Of a DNA stretch of 64,000 nt, positions 24,601 to 33,391 are shown one piece after another. The notes beneath the pieces were generated by a model that had not been told where the DNA came from, did no database searches, and saw nothing but the letters and a program-made list of their open reading frames with translations. How positions within the stretch are numbered: the stretch's first letter is position 1; every line of letters starts with the position of its first letter. This stretch comes from Actinernus sp. WN-2022 (Eukaryota; Cnidaria; Anthozoa; Actiniaria; Actinernidae), in assembly GCA_030867875.1 (NCBI GenBank), contig JAOWCC010001634.1:35359867-35423866 (forward strand), read 5' to 3'. The position numbers and the translations under genes were made by a program.

Positions 24601-27600
24601 ACAGAAGCTATAAAAGTTTATCAGATGAACTAAAAACACCAAACCAGCGGTGGGATGGTGTTTCGTACAAATGTCAGGATTATCCGTTTATAACTTTTTA
24701 GTCCTTCGTGAAAGCTCCAGAGGCTTCGATTGAGTAACGGATTGAATGCATCGTTCGAACGGTTGCTTCGAACAGATTGAGTGGATCGTTTATATGATTT
24801 TCACAAAACGTTTAAACGGGCTAGGAAAAAAATCAAACAGCTTCGTAAAACGTTCGAACGGCTTATAAAATCGTTTAAACGGTTTCTCAAAACGTTCGAA
24901 TGGACACCGAACGGTCTCTGAACAACTTTTTAGGCCGTTTGTTTTCACACGAAGGTAGTCGTTTTCCCATGTGTGGTCAAAATTAGCGTTTATGATTATG
25001 ACTAAATCACAGACTTAGCATTTACAATGCACAGTATAAGCGCTTCAGTTCCTCGCTACAAACTTATTTTTGAAAAACATGTAGGAAGAATTGACGTAAA
25101 TCTTTGCAGACGTTTTTAGCTGAGGATTCTACACTTTAGTCCAATGCTAATTCGGCTAATTGTGGAAAACTTTCATTCGCGGACCGGTATTGTTGATCTG
25201 CGGTATTCTTCAGCAGTTATTCTCTGGAGTTCAATGAGTTAATGAGGCACTGAGGTGCGTGTAGTTCCGTGCGTGTAGTACACACAAAGTGCATGTAATT
25301 ACACTCAGTTCGTGTAATTACACTCAGTTGAGTGTAGTACAGGCGCGGAATTCCGCACGCGTTACACGCAAAATGTGTTAACATACATCCAGGCTGTACT
25401 GTAAGTAGTGGCATATCTTGAGTAATCATCCGTAAATGTTAACATGTATCGACTTCCGCCTTTCGACTCAACTTGCATTGGACCACATATGTCATTGTCT
25501 ACAATCTCATAGGGCCTTGTTGCCCTGTGTTGACTCTGTTTGGGGAAAGGTTTTCTCTGCATTTTTCCAAAAGTACATGCTTCATATTGCTTTTCAAGTT
25601 GGATGGTAGCATCGTAATCCATGCCATCAACCATAATTTCCCCCTTTTTCAACTGATTTACGTAATCATGGTTGAGATGACCTAATCTGCAGTGCCAAAC
25701 TGCCGGTGATGGTCCTGTCGAAGCCTGAGCATATTCGACAGCGTTCACTGTATACAACTTGTTATCCACAAGATTTCCAATGACATACTCCTTGCCATTC
25801 TTCGCCACTACACATTTCCCTTTGTCAAAGCGGATTTCCACTCCCATCAAAGCCATTGCAGGTACTGAGGGCAAGTTCTTGGTCAATTTTGGGACATATA
25901 AAACTTTGTGCAAATCCAGGACAATATTTGCTGTCTTACATGTGGTAAGACCAACGTTCCCCTCGCCAAGGGCTAGAATCACAGTATCGTCTCCCAAGTA
26001 AATTCTTGTTGGCCGTTCGTATTCTACATTATTAGTTCTCCATAATGCTCATGTTATTCGTCATATGCTTCGTGGCTGCTGAATTGACAAACCATTCTCC
26101 TGAGCGACTCGCCGTGCTCGAAATTAGCGCTATGCCTTCGCGTTAGTCTCCTTCGTGTTCGGCCGTATTTCCACCTTCGTTTCTACTCGAACCTTGTTTA
26201 TTCTTGAATGGACAATTCCTCGCTATATGCCCAAAACTGTCACATTCGTAGCATTTATAATTCTTGTATCTTTCTGGGTCATCAAACTGATTCTTAGACC
26301 GTCCACCTTGTATGTTCATGCATCCACGTCCACTGAAAAAACCGCCTCTACCGCCGCCACGTTGTTGACCTGAACTGCAATCTCTCTTCGCGAAGAAAGC
26401 ATTGTCGGATTCTAGTTTTTCACTCTTGTCAGCTCGCTTCATGAATTCTTCAATCAATAATCCTCTCACATTCTCCCAATCCAAATTATCGGCATTTCTA
26501 GCATTCAAGCTCGTCAGGAAATTATCGCATGACTCTGGTAAACTACCGAGTATGACAGTGGCGAATTTCTTCGAAGAGATTTCCTCATTCAACTCTCGCA
26601 ACTGTTCAGCAAGCGAAGTCATGTGAGTCAAATGCTGCATGAGATCTGCGCCTTCATCCAAGCTGGCTGCGTAGAATTTACGGGTCAAACGACGGACGAT
26701 CTGAGTGACTGACACAAATTCAAATTGCTTTTTCAATCTCTCCCAAGCTACATTGTACAAGCAGATCGGTCACCGATGAAATGTGAATTTGCAGATCTTT
26801 TTCGATGTTAAGCGCAATCAACGAATAAGCCTTGTCGGATCGTAAGCGAAATGCATTCTTCACAGTACCGGTCGCGGTATCTGCTGGTGGTGTTTCTTGA
26901 CCTGATTGTGTGAATCCCCATAATCCACGCTCCATCAACACGAGTTTGACGTTGTACTTCCATGACTGGTCATTTCTTCCGTTTAACTTCTCGATCTTTA
27001 CCATACTTCACGGCAAAAAACAACGGGTACCCTTGTTCCACAATATCTCAACGTCCTGGGCCCATAACCTGTTAGAAATCACTCTTAAACCTTGTAGTTT
27101 AATCACAACGTGGAACAGAACAGCGACAGAGCAAAAGAACAGGGTAACTCGATACATGTGTTCCCAACCAACCAATCAGAGCAGTTCAGGTATAATTAGC
27201 ATACAGCATAAATTATCATAATTCTAACAGATCAATCTACATATATCCTAATCTATATCTTTTGTGTTATTACTTCCAATAAATGTTTTCTGTCACATGA
27301 TATCCTTTCTTCTAAATAATTCCAAATGCATACAACAAAAGACAGCACTCACTACCTTTTAGGTAACCTGGTGAAATTCCGTGTTTTATGTTATTTATTT
27401 GTAAGAGATAAGGTTACAGGGGGAAAGGGACAAAAGGGGGTGGGATCATATATTTAATGCTTATTGTCTGGGAGGGCTATATATTTTAGACTTCTTGATT
27501 TCATTCTCCATTCTCATTGAAGGCTGACCCAATTTTTGGAACGACTGCAGAATACCCCACCACAGCAAGTAGACTTTATTCATGTCAACGCGTCATCGCG

Positions 27601-29508
27601 TCAACGAGTAGACTGCGGTTGCTTGTAGAACGAAGGTAGTAATATATTGAGAACACTTTATTCATGTCAACGGGTCATCGCTTCAACGAGTAGACTGCGG
27701 TTGATTGTAGAACGAAAGTAGTAATATATAGAGAACACTTTATTCATGTCAACGCGTCATCGCGTCAACGAGTAGACTGCGGTTGCTTGTAGAACGAAGG
27801 TAGTAATATAGAGAACACTTTATTCATGTCAACGCGTCATCACGTCAACGAGTAGACTGCGGTTGATTGTAGAACGAAGGTAGTAATATATAGAGAACAC
27901 TTTATTCATGTCAACGCGTCATCGCGTCAACGAGTAGACTGCGGGCCACCCTTCATGTAGGACGACACGAATTGCTACCAAATTGTATTCTATTGTATTG
28001 TGTTGCGTTCTATTGTTGTATTGAATTGTATTGTGTTGTATTCTATTGTATTTTTGGTAAAAATTCGTGTCGTCCTACATAAAGGGATTGCCAGACTGCG
28101 GTTGTTTGTAGAACGAAGGTAGCAATATATAGAGATAATAGCAAGATTGATAATGGACGTTACGTCAATTTACAATTTTATTTCATTATTTCATTTCATT
28201 TTCAATTTCATTTATATGTTTGACCGTGACAACGGGTCAACGCGTTGACTCGTTGACTGTCAACGTGTAAGGTAGATTACGTGGTAGGGTATTCTGCAGT
28301 CTAGCCAACAAAACATTTTATTGGGATGGCCTTAATGGGATTCATCACAGTTCATTTATGGAAAGAGTTCAACTGGAAAGTTGAACTCTAGCTTGCATTA
28401 ATGTCAGATGGATTTTACTTTTGGCAAATTCCCATTAACATTTCTCTTCTTGTGAAGGTGCAGCTTTCTCTAAAATAATTATCATGGATTTCAATAAATT
28501 TTTGAGTAAATAGCCATGAAATAAAATTAGGTTTTTGCTATATTCCAATAGCTTCTATGAAATCCTTGAGCTATATCCTGGTGAAGCCAGATCCTCTAAA
28601 GTATTACCTGTTAATGAATAGCAAAAATATAATCTTCACATCATCAGCTTTGATGAAACATGTTTTCCTAGCTGTTTTGTTATTAACCATTTCCAAGAAC
28701 AAGTAAATTGGAAAAATCTAAAGCATTGCTAGTAGTTTCATTATCACAATCGTTTATGTTTATCGGAATATTGCATTTTCTCTTTTATTTTTAATTTAAA
28801 GAGAAAATGCAATTATTTGGGAGGTCCGTATTTAATTACGTACATGAACACGGCTTCGATAGGCCTTCAACTTCAATAAACGAAACAAAGTTAAATAGAA
28901 ACCTACTCGCAATCCCATTAAAAATTAAACACAACTAACCTTTCAAGATATCAAGGCAAATTCTTCCTAGCTTGTCGATGTTCGGGTGGTAAATTTTTGT
29001 CATGAACCGAACTTTTGGAGGCGCCATTGGGTATTCCTCTGGAAGAAACAGCTCAAGTTTGTACGTCCCACCCTCGAATGGAGACTATAATAAATGGAAA
29101 TAAAAAAATAAAGTGACATATAGCAGTTCTATTGATTTGAAAGGCATAAACCTTTTAGAACTAGTTGTAGCATCAAACGATTGTCAACGAGCTTGAATTC
29201 TTTAAACGTATACTTACATCCGACGGACCACGGACTACCACATGAAAATATCGAGCATTCTGTTCGTCGGGAACTGCTTTAATACCAGGGACAGGCTCAG
29301 CAAGCAGTCGCTGCGTTTCCTATTGAAAAGAAACAGGAAATCCCAAACAAATCGAATGAAAAGGCAAGCTAGTATACCATACCTCGCGCAATTCAACGGG
29401 CCAGTTCAGTTCAATTTCACTACGAAAATGCAACTAGAAATACGTCATTTGACCATAAGGACTGGCAAATACCTTTAATATTCTCCGAGGGAGTGCTTGA
29501 TTACTCAT
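9651..29508 (-). CDS. UBE2N: UBE2N: ubiquitin-conjugating enzyme E2 N (Ubc13), five coding exons
   Basis: Ubc13 is the cytosolic/nuclear E2 that, with a UEV partner, builds K63-linked ubiquitin chains. Exons in transcript order are 29473-29508, 29218-29319, 28940-29084, 16196-16336 and 9651-9688. All introns are GT/AG, phases match, and the total is 462 nt (153 codons plus stop) against about 152 residues for the family. The protein starts [12 protein letters not shown]. It carries HPN, the active-site Cys in GRICLDILK (about residue 89), and [20 protein letters not shown] in exon 4. The last exon has only 12 codons. It keeps ARAWTRLYA but ends TSS, where animal homologues end differently. 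Introns 3 and 4 (about 12.6 and 6.5 kb) are filled with transposons. The gene is transcribed away from APEH. The ATG is fixed by the conserved start and the donor after ILK. Confidence 0.95.
10273..11773 (+). pseudogene. Harbinger-associated MADF/Myb-like DNA-binding protein, inactivated
   Basis: In Harbinger elements this partner helps import and target the nuclease. It starts [21 protein letters not shown] domain follows ([17 protein letters not shown], later [10 protein letters not shown]), but an in-frame TAA at 10459-10461 cuts it. After a frame shift near 10695 a second MADF-like domain reads [17 protein letters not shown], to about 10900. A probable intron ends with an AG at 11315. The last exon, 11316-11773, encodes a Gln/Pro/Ser-rich tail ending SPSHYTF. 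One stop and one frameshift mean that this copy is unlikely to make full protein. It is transcribed convergently with the transposase. Tandem MADF domains are unusual. Confidence 0.75.
11792..11921. mobile_element. 130-bp MITE of the GAAGGGCTGTGTGC family
   Basis: This is the clean short copy, GAAGGGCTGTGTGCAAAAAG to CTTTTTGCACACAGCCCTTC, inserted just after the MADF gene inside the Harbinger element. It serves as the reference for the interrupted copies at 7457 and 46868. Confidence 0.85.
12740..12819 (-). repeat. tRNA-like sequence (SINE head or tRNA pseudogene)
   Basis: On the minus strand GTGGCCGAGCGTTTAA resembles a pol III A box of Ser/Leu-type tRNAs. A stem with loop CTTGTAA follows, and a B-box-like CTTCGATTCCCC comes later. 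The 7-bp acceptor stem does not close, so it is not a functional tRNA. No SINE tail was identified. Confidence 0.55.
13186..13316. repeat. Short tandem repeat, about 40-bp unit, three copies
   Basis: The motif ACTGTACTGCTTGAGACTTG with GATTGCACCATTATA is repeated three times with indels. Confidence 0.8.
13766..13785. repeat. Poly-C tract of 20
   Basis: Uninterrupted C homopolymer inside the Harbinger element, followed by GGG. Confidence 0.95.
13921..15289 (-). CDS. PIF/Harbinger transposase (DDE_Tnp_4-type nuclease), two exons
   Basis: The nuclease cuts and integrates the Harbinger element. Exon 1, 15143-15289, encodes 49 residues from [10 protein letters not shown] to GCFHQ. Intron 15040-15142 is GT/AG. 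Exon 2, 13921-15039, continues in frame with [17 protein letters not shown]; the total is 421 residues, typical for the family. There is an N-terminal helix-rich part and an HTH-like [19 protein letters not shown]. Catalytic candidates are D in GIGAIDGK, D in SDGTIW after GTNGRA, and E in [13 protein letters not shown] few residues appear missing after AIDGK, compared with the usual spacing before DYKGNNS. Otherwise the frame is open throughout, unlike its MADF partner. It may still be a functional source of transposase. Confidence 0.93.
15481..17066. other. UBE2N intronic sequence around exon 4
   Basis: Outside exon 4 (16196-16336) this is non-coding. A 126-residue minus-strand frame at 15765-16145 has no family resemblance. 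Around 16690-16880 several short copies of an AATACTAACTA / TAGTATTCTG motif occur, related to the dispersed repeat at 35330 and 63080. Confidence 0.4.
17069..17939. mobile_element. Tigger/pogo-like MITE, TA-flanked
   Basis: The ends CAGTTGACTCTC and GAGAGTCAACTG are flanked by TA on both sides (17067-17068 and 17940-17941). Inside, GTGGCCGCTTACGAGA is repeated many times near both ends. CAGTTGA ends with a TA target resemble Tigger-type members of the Tc1/mariner superfamily. It has no transposase and is interrupted by another MITE at 17437-17823. Confidence 0.8.
17437..17823. mobile_element. Nested MITE with long TIRs
   Basis: Inverted repeats of about 90 bp begin GTAGTGTGGAATCGTAG and contain GGTTGGCGTTTGTGGGTGG. 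The arms are nearly identical, suggesting a young insertion. The interior is non-coding. Confidence 0.85.
18398..18703 (-). other. Unassigned 101-codon open frame
   Basis: An ATG-initiated frame inside UBE2N intron 3 reads [18 protein letters not shown] at the start and has a fairly balanced composition. I do not recognise a family, and no splice context or neighbour supports it. It could be an exapted or degraded fragment of a transposon gene. Confidence 0.2.
19400..19567 (-). repeat. Copia 3' LTR (168 bp)
   Basis: It begins TGTTAGAAATCACTC and ends AATTCTAACA. It carries about 8 extra bases (ACACATGT) relative to the other LTR. The polypurine tract AAGTGGGAG (minus strand, 19568-19576) abuts it. 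Confidence 0.93.
19632..21299 (-). CDS. Copia reverse transcriptase - RNase H segment, open over 555 codons
   Basis: This is the C-terminal half of the pol polyprotein, which copies element RNA into DNA and removes the RNA strand. The frame has [17 protein letters not shown], the first palm Asp in [12 protein letters not shown] (about residue 150), YGLKQS, and the YVDD box at about residues 240-243. The RNase H part carries [22 protein letters not shown] and TKHIDI. The ATG used is only the first Met of the open stretch. In the family this part is made from a long polyprotein, so it is not an independent start. This portion has no stops, in contrast to upstream pol. Confidence 0.9.
   Translation of the reverse strand: MEEVQKLGPVRERKIPHRFRNEDCLIVYSLTAEIDEPKSVKDALNGEQSEQWKDAMNTEYSSLLENDTWELVPPPEGTNVHVVGSCWVFKVKRDENGKVDRYKARLVAQGYSQTKGVDYDEVFSPVARHASLRSLLALANAHDLEVHQMDVKTAFLNGTLDCDIYMSQPEGFVDPDRSDHVCKLKKSIYGLKQSARCWNITLDEHLKSAGYCKSNADGCIYVKSNREVDGHISYVILGVYVDDIVTVSNNPALLKAEKTALCERFEMVDQGEINYLLGMSIKRDREFRTLTITQPGYLERVLERFGMENCKPVFTPLEPGKKFQQLSADDEAFDVQTYQQAIGCLTYASTTTRPDIAAAVGVLSQYMSRPSKDHWMGVKRVLRYIKGTMSYGLKFSVQEENPQLIGYSDADWAGDVDTRRSTSGYVFQLGNGTVSWSSRKQSTVAKSSTEAEYVALSSATQEAIWLRRLMVDLGKRVNTATTIYEDNQGAIELAKNAKYHNRTKHIDICHHFVRERVASNEIGVSFCPTEDMLADIMTKGLPRVTFEKMRLAWCM
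21745..22482. mobile_element. TIR element with G/C homopolymer ends, 738 bp, inside Copia integrase
   Basis: TIRs of about 50 bp start TGCACCTATCAATTGAAACC and then enter a C-rich run (CCCCGACCCCCCCC, CCCCGGGACAAGGT). TA flanks both sides (21743-21744 and 22483-22484). Deleting the element plus one TA keeps the integrase frame. No transposase inside. Confidence 0.85.
22774..23623. mobile_element. TIR element, 850 bp, inside Copia integrase
   Basis: TIRs of about 28 bp, CCGTATTTTATCACATATAA with a GCCGCACC continuation, are found inverted at both ends. The right flank is TA but the left flank is not a clear duplicate. A 62-codon frame near the left end ends in a [13 protein letters not shown] segment that could be a transposase tail remnant, but I cannot assign it. 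Confidence 0.8.
23680..25401. mobile_element. TA-flanked non-autonomous element, 1722 bp, inside Copia integrase
   Basis: Ends CAGTACAGCCTGGATGTATG are inverted at both termini with TA on each side (23678-23679 and 25402-25403), consistent with Tc1/mariner-type insertion. Subterminal zones are rich in ACACGCGTGTAA-like motifs. The interior has many copies of CGTTCGAAC and CGTTTAAACG palindromes (23980-24060, 24740-24930). No transposase frame is present. Confidence 0.85.
26143..27004 (-). pseudogene. Copia Gag, frameshifted
   Basis: Gag packages element RNA. The first open stretch, 26720-27004, starts [17 protein letters not shown], the usual Copia Gag start. After a frame change near 26760 it continues to 26143 with [17 protein letters not shown] and a CCHC zinc knuckle [14 protein letters not shown], followed by a stop at its end. 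The knuckle spacing is Cx2Cx4Hx4C. Confidence 0.88.
27052..27069 (-). other. Copia primer-binding site
   Basis: Immediately inside the 5' LTR the minus strand reads GGTTATGGGCCCAG. As I recall, this is the sequence used by Drosophila copia, which primes from an internal part (5' half) of initiator methionine tRNA rather than its 3' end. Confidence 0.7.
27070..27229 (-). repeat. Copia 5' LTR (160 bp)
   Basis: It starts TGTTAGAAATCACTC and ends AATTCTAACA, with the GATCA target duplication outside at 27230-27234. Confidence 0.93.
27574..27945. repeat. 82-bp minisatellite, about 4.6 copies
   Basis: The unit includes CTTTATTCATGTCAACGCGT, CGAGTAGACTGCGGTTG and GAACGAAGGTAGTAATA. Copy spacing is 80-82 bp (starts near 27574, 27656, 27738, 27818, 27900). 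Confidence 0.9.
27949..28086. repeat. Small foldback with TTGTA-rich loop
   Basis: TGTAGGACGACACGAATT is inverted at 28064-28080. The loop consists of ATTGTATTCT-like pentanucleotide repeats. It sits at the end of the minisatellite. Confidence 0.8.
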
Positions 29509-29906
29509 TTTAAAGGCTCTAAAGAGTTTTTCGCTTAATTTGGGAGCTGTTTTGAAGCAGCTTTTTCGGGCCGTTACTGGTACTCCTTGGTTTCCAGCTA
29601 AGCAAAATAAAGGATCATGGGAAACACGCGCCGTGCCCACGAATACCGAACACCGAGCCAGCGGTTGTACAATACGGCAAAGGAAGAAAATTCTTATTAT
29701 AAAAAAATCCACAGCCCAAGCGTTCAAAACAATATTTCTTATGCATGCATTTGATTAGCCAGATTTTCAGACGGTACGACGTCCGGTCACTTCCTCGGGA
29801 GGAAGTGAGCACCGTCTGAACATCCTCTAGTTTCAGTTTATCGAGCAGGGTCTGGGAACAAGTTACCAGTCTTCACTTCCAGTCTTTCAGCCAAACAGTT
29901 ATTTTA
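29509..29906. promoter_or_regulatory. Shared 5' region of UBE2N and APEH (probable bidirectional promoter)
   Basis: Only 398 bp separate the two ATGs of the divergent genes, so both 5' UTRs and core promoters must fit here unless 5' non-coding exons exist. There is no clear TATA box. The segment is richer in GC and CpG than nearby introns and contains ETS-type cores (GGAAGT / ACTTCC) near 29788-29807. Open frames crossing it are not considered genes. Confidence 0.65.
29766..29820. promoter_or_regulatory. Hairpin with inverted ETS-like sites
   Basis: TTCAGACGGT (29766) pairs with ACCGTCTGAA (29811-29820), and within it TCACTTCCTC faces GAGGAAGTGA. Each arm holds an AGGAAGTG motif, matching the general ETS-factor core. 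It could be a regulatory palindrome or a tiny MITE domesticated in the promoter. Confidence 0.55.
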
Positions 29907-32900
29907 ATGGCGGCTGAAATGGACAAGGTAAGTTAGGTTCCGTATTGTATTTCATTGTTCTATTAACCAGCTAATACATGAGTGATGTGTTAACACGTGC
30001 AACGCGCGTACTCCATTGTCTTACCACAATTCATAAAGCTTATTAAATACTCTTCAAACTCAAATGTTAAAGTGATCGAGATTCTGAATTATTTTATTAG
30101 ACAAAAAATTAGAAAGGCAAAAACTATACTTTCACGAAGATACATTGACTTAAATATTTTCAATATTTTCCTCAGTTTTTAATATTTGCTTTGAGTTTTA
30201 ACATCCCACATGTGCGCGATATTAATTCCTGAAGAGTTAACTCTTATTTTTTGTTTTGAACACCCTTTTAAAACAATAATAATGAACAGGACTTCCTAGA
30301 GAGAGCAACACAAGTTTATAGAGATTTATCAAAAATTCCATCACTTATCAATGGGAAAATAATTGTCCATGGAGATGAGAGAGATTCAACTTCACTGGAG
30401 GCAACCATAACCTCTAAATGGACCCAGAGAGACCTAGAAAGAAATGAGACAAGAACTTTCCAAAGAAATCATTATCTCAATTATAAGGAGTCAGGAACCA
30501 CTTTAAAGGAACCCAATTTCCCAGTTGAGCTGCAGCAAATGTAAGTCATGGATTTCTAATCGATTCTAGTCCTTGTTTTCCATGTCTTAGGGACCATGCA
30601 TCAACATAATTTTAGTGCCATGCTTAATGTCCACTGGACTTTTTTGGGGAGGGGGTCCAGGCATAGATCTTAATGTCTGTAATGTGGACCAAAATACATG
30701 TATGGTAGTTCTGAGAAGGAAAAAATGTAGCTGTTAAGGGGGGAGGGGGTCGAACATTAATGTCCATTGGAAGTTAAGCACCTGGCACTAAGAATATGTT
30801 GATGGTCCCTTTTTAAGTGACTAAGTTAATTCCTAATGTTGTAACTCATAAAGCTTAATAATTACTGTCTTATAGCAAAATGCCAAGCAGTAACTTGAAT
30901 CCTTATTATTTCATTATAAGTAATTAAATGTTGAAAAATATTGGAATTTTAAAGTTTAAAAATGTTTATTAACATGTCTATATCTATGATATAACCATCC
31001 AGCTGACCATACAAGTGGGGTTTACAGACACAAATTCCTCATTCGAATTGGAATAATATATTTTTTAGTTTTTTTGTGGAGGGAGAAAAACCGGATCTTG
31101 AACCCAGAGAAAAACCCTTGGAGCAAGAGTGAAAGGTCTACCAATAGATAATCAACAAACTCATGATAGTTCTCAGATATTATACTGCATTTGGGAATTG
31201 ATCTTATAAAATTAGCAAGGCCATAGTCAGGTTATAGAGGCAATTGCAAGTGTTATTAATCAACTGTGCCTCCCCAGCTCCCCATAAATCAGAATGAGAA
31301 GCATATCCAAAATTGTGAAATTGTACATGTAATACAGTATTAAATATTTAATTGACTATATTTATAATCAATTAACTTCTATCTTTATAGACAGTTGATG
31401 AGTATATCTCCTTCCAAAAAGATTCAGGTTATCATCAGAAAAATTTCTGGGTCTAAGAAGGATGAAGACAAGCAGTTCATTGAGGTATCCAGATACATGT
31501 AATAAATAAATACAGTAATACAGTCTGACATTGGTATGAATTTTCCTACTACATGTTCTTGTATATGACTGTGATTTGGTTGTTACTAGGTTACATGCAT
31601 TGTTACCTACATGTAGTAGACATCGACAAATCAAACATTTTTCTTAATGTCAATAATTGGACGTTAAGTCTGACCCCTTCCCCTCCCCTTAATGTTGACT
31701 TGATAAAAATATAAAATTGTACAATAAGTACTAGTTAAAGAATGAGCGGACAATCTTTATGGGATTTACAAACTCGCGCTGATTTTTTTTTGTAGAGTTA
31801 TGTTTTCAGTTATTTTGGCGATACAACTTACTTTGGCAGAGAAAATCAAAGCCAAAGTTTATGTAAATCAGGATGAAATCTGTATCAGATTTAAAGATCA
31901 CTTATCGGTCAGTGATTTCCTTTGTTTTTGAATCATGAATTATTAATGAGTTTGATAAAGTACAATAAAGTTGAGTTCATGTTGATACATGTACATTGTC
32001 CATGTAACTCATTAATTGATTAAATTCAGTTGATTAGTCTTTAACAGTAAGTTAATTTCACCAGATTTGGTCATTCAATAACATGCTGAACTCAATTGAT
32101 ATCAAAACTGCAGACAAGCATGGCAAGATCTATGAGGACTGTAAGTATATATTTTAAATATAACCATGTAGCATTATTCAATGTTGTACACTATGTGTAA
32201 CAAAGTTTTTTTAAATCTCCAGCACAGTTTGGATGCTTGCAGTGGTCCCCTTCAGAAAAATATGTTCTCTATGTGGCCGAGAAGAAGAAACCCAAGTCTG
32301 TGTCATACTTTGAGAAGATTAAGGAAGGTGAACTTGTGTTTGTATGATGAGAAACTCATAAACTTGAAAGATGTCTTTGTTGACTTCTTCTTGAAGTGTT
32401 CTTGACTTTCAGATACTGATGTTGGCTGTTTCTGGGAAACCCCCACCCCTCCCTCCTGTTTCACCCAGTGAAGTTAATGGTTAATCATTAATTACATGTG
32501 ATACCTAAGGGAGGGGTGGGTGAATAGTTTCCAGTGGCACCTGTCCACCTCTCTCGATTTTGTCTTAGAAATTATTCCTTTGCCAATTGGATCTAATGGA
32601 ATCTTGATTTTTCCCCCTATTCCATAGTGTACATTAAATTGTATATTTATATAATTATATGTTAGCCTGGTAAACCCTGAAGAAGGTTGGCCGTGCTAGC
32701 CGAAATATTGGTTCATATAAATTACCATTACCATATAATCAGCCTTTCTTCATTGTTAGCCTGATAGCAGATTTTCTGGGTGTTTTTTAAGATTTTGGGC
32801 TTCCTGTAAAATTATGCAGTCAAGGTGATGCTATCACTATGCACTACAGGAGTTGGCCAAAATAAAGTAACACCTCAAAAAATATTGAACCCAGTACAAA

Positions 32901-33353
32901 AACAATTGAAGCAAGAAGTTAAAATATTATTGAACCATGCCATTAATATAAAATATAATACTTTAAGATAATTTATATTTAATTGTTTTACTTATTTGCT
33001 GCTATAGCAGATGATGCTGACTGCTCATCATCAAAAACACCATCTAATAAGGTATGGCTTGAATTGATTAGGATTACTGCTTTTTCAAAATTTGTAATAA
33101 ACTATTAGGGTGATATTATACTTAACAATTATATGTGACAATTGAACAATCTGCTACAAGATGCAGTTCAGTGGTTTGACTGTTCTTGACACATTTTGAC
33201 ATCATCTGTGCTTCTATAAGAGGACAGGGCATCTACATTGTATGTTTTCTACAATAATTAGTAAAAAATTGACAAAATTATTTTGTTCAAAATCTGTGCA
33301 TCTGTTCTCAAAAAATATTATTCAACCGATCAGAACATATATTTCATACTGTT

Positions 33354-33391
<38 letters not shown>

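Larger units (their letters stand above)
21300..26130 (-). pseudogene. Copia protease-integrase region, broken by mutations and three inserts
   Basis: Remaining pieces are 25402-26130, 23624-23679, 22483-22773 and 21336-21744. They show a WHCRLGHLN zinc/GAG-pre-integrase motif, integrase core Asp in [17 protein letters not shown] (second Asp) and [12 protein letters not shown] (Glu), and a C-terminal [20 protein letters not shown] block. The protease active-site Asp is replaced by Asn in [10 protein letters not shown] (codon at 26083-26085). Stops occur just after Gag, after the protease motif and at 21336-21338, and a frame change lies near 21722. Two of the inserts sit at TA sites whose removal would leave pol continuous. 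Confidence 0.85.
19400..27229 (-). mobile_element. Ty1/Copia LTR retrotransposon with three nested insertions, 7830 bp
   Basis: LTRs at 19400-19567 and 27070-27229 start TGTTAG and end CTAACA. Both outer flanks carry the 5-bp target duplication GATCA (19395-19399 and 27230-27234). The internal order on the minus strand is Gag, protease, integrase, reverse transcriptase, RNase H: the Copia order. Subtracting three inserts (21745-22482, 22774-23623, 23680-25401) leaves about 4.5 kb, near family length. Several frameshifts, stops and an altered protease active site show that it is defective. The LTRs differ by a small indel and few substitutions. Confidence 0.95.
27543..28301. mobile_element. 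MITE-like element with internal minisatellite
   Basis: The inverted ends GACTGCAGAATACCCCACCAC-like (27543) and GTGGTAGGGTATTCTGCAGTC-like (to 28301) differ by one base. Inside are an 82-bp minisatellite and a small foldback. Confidence 0.7.
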
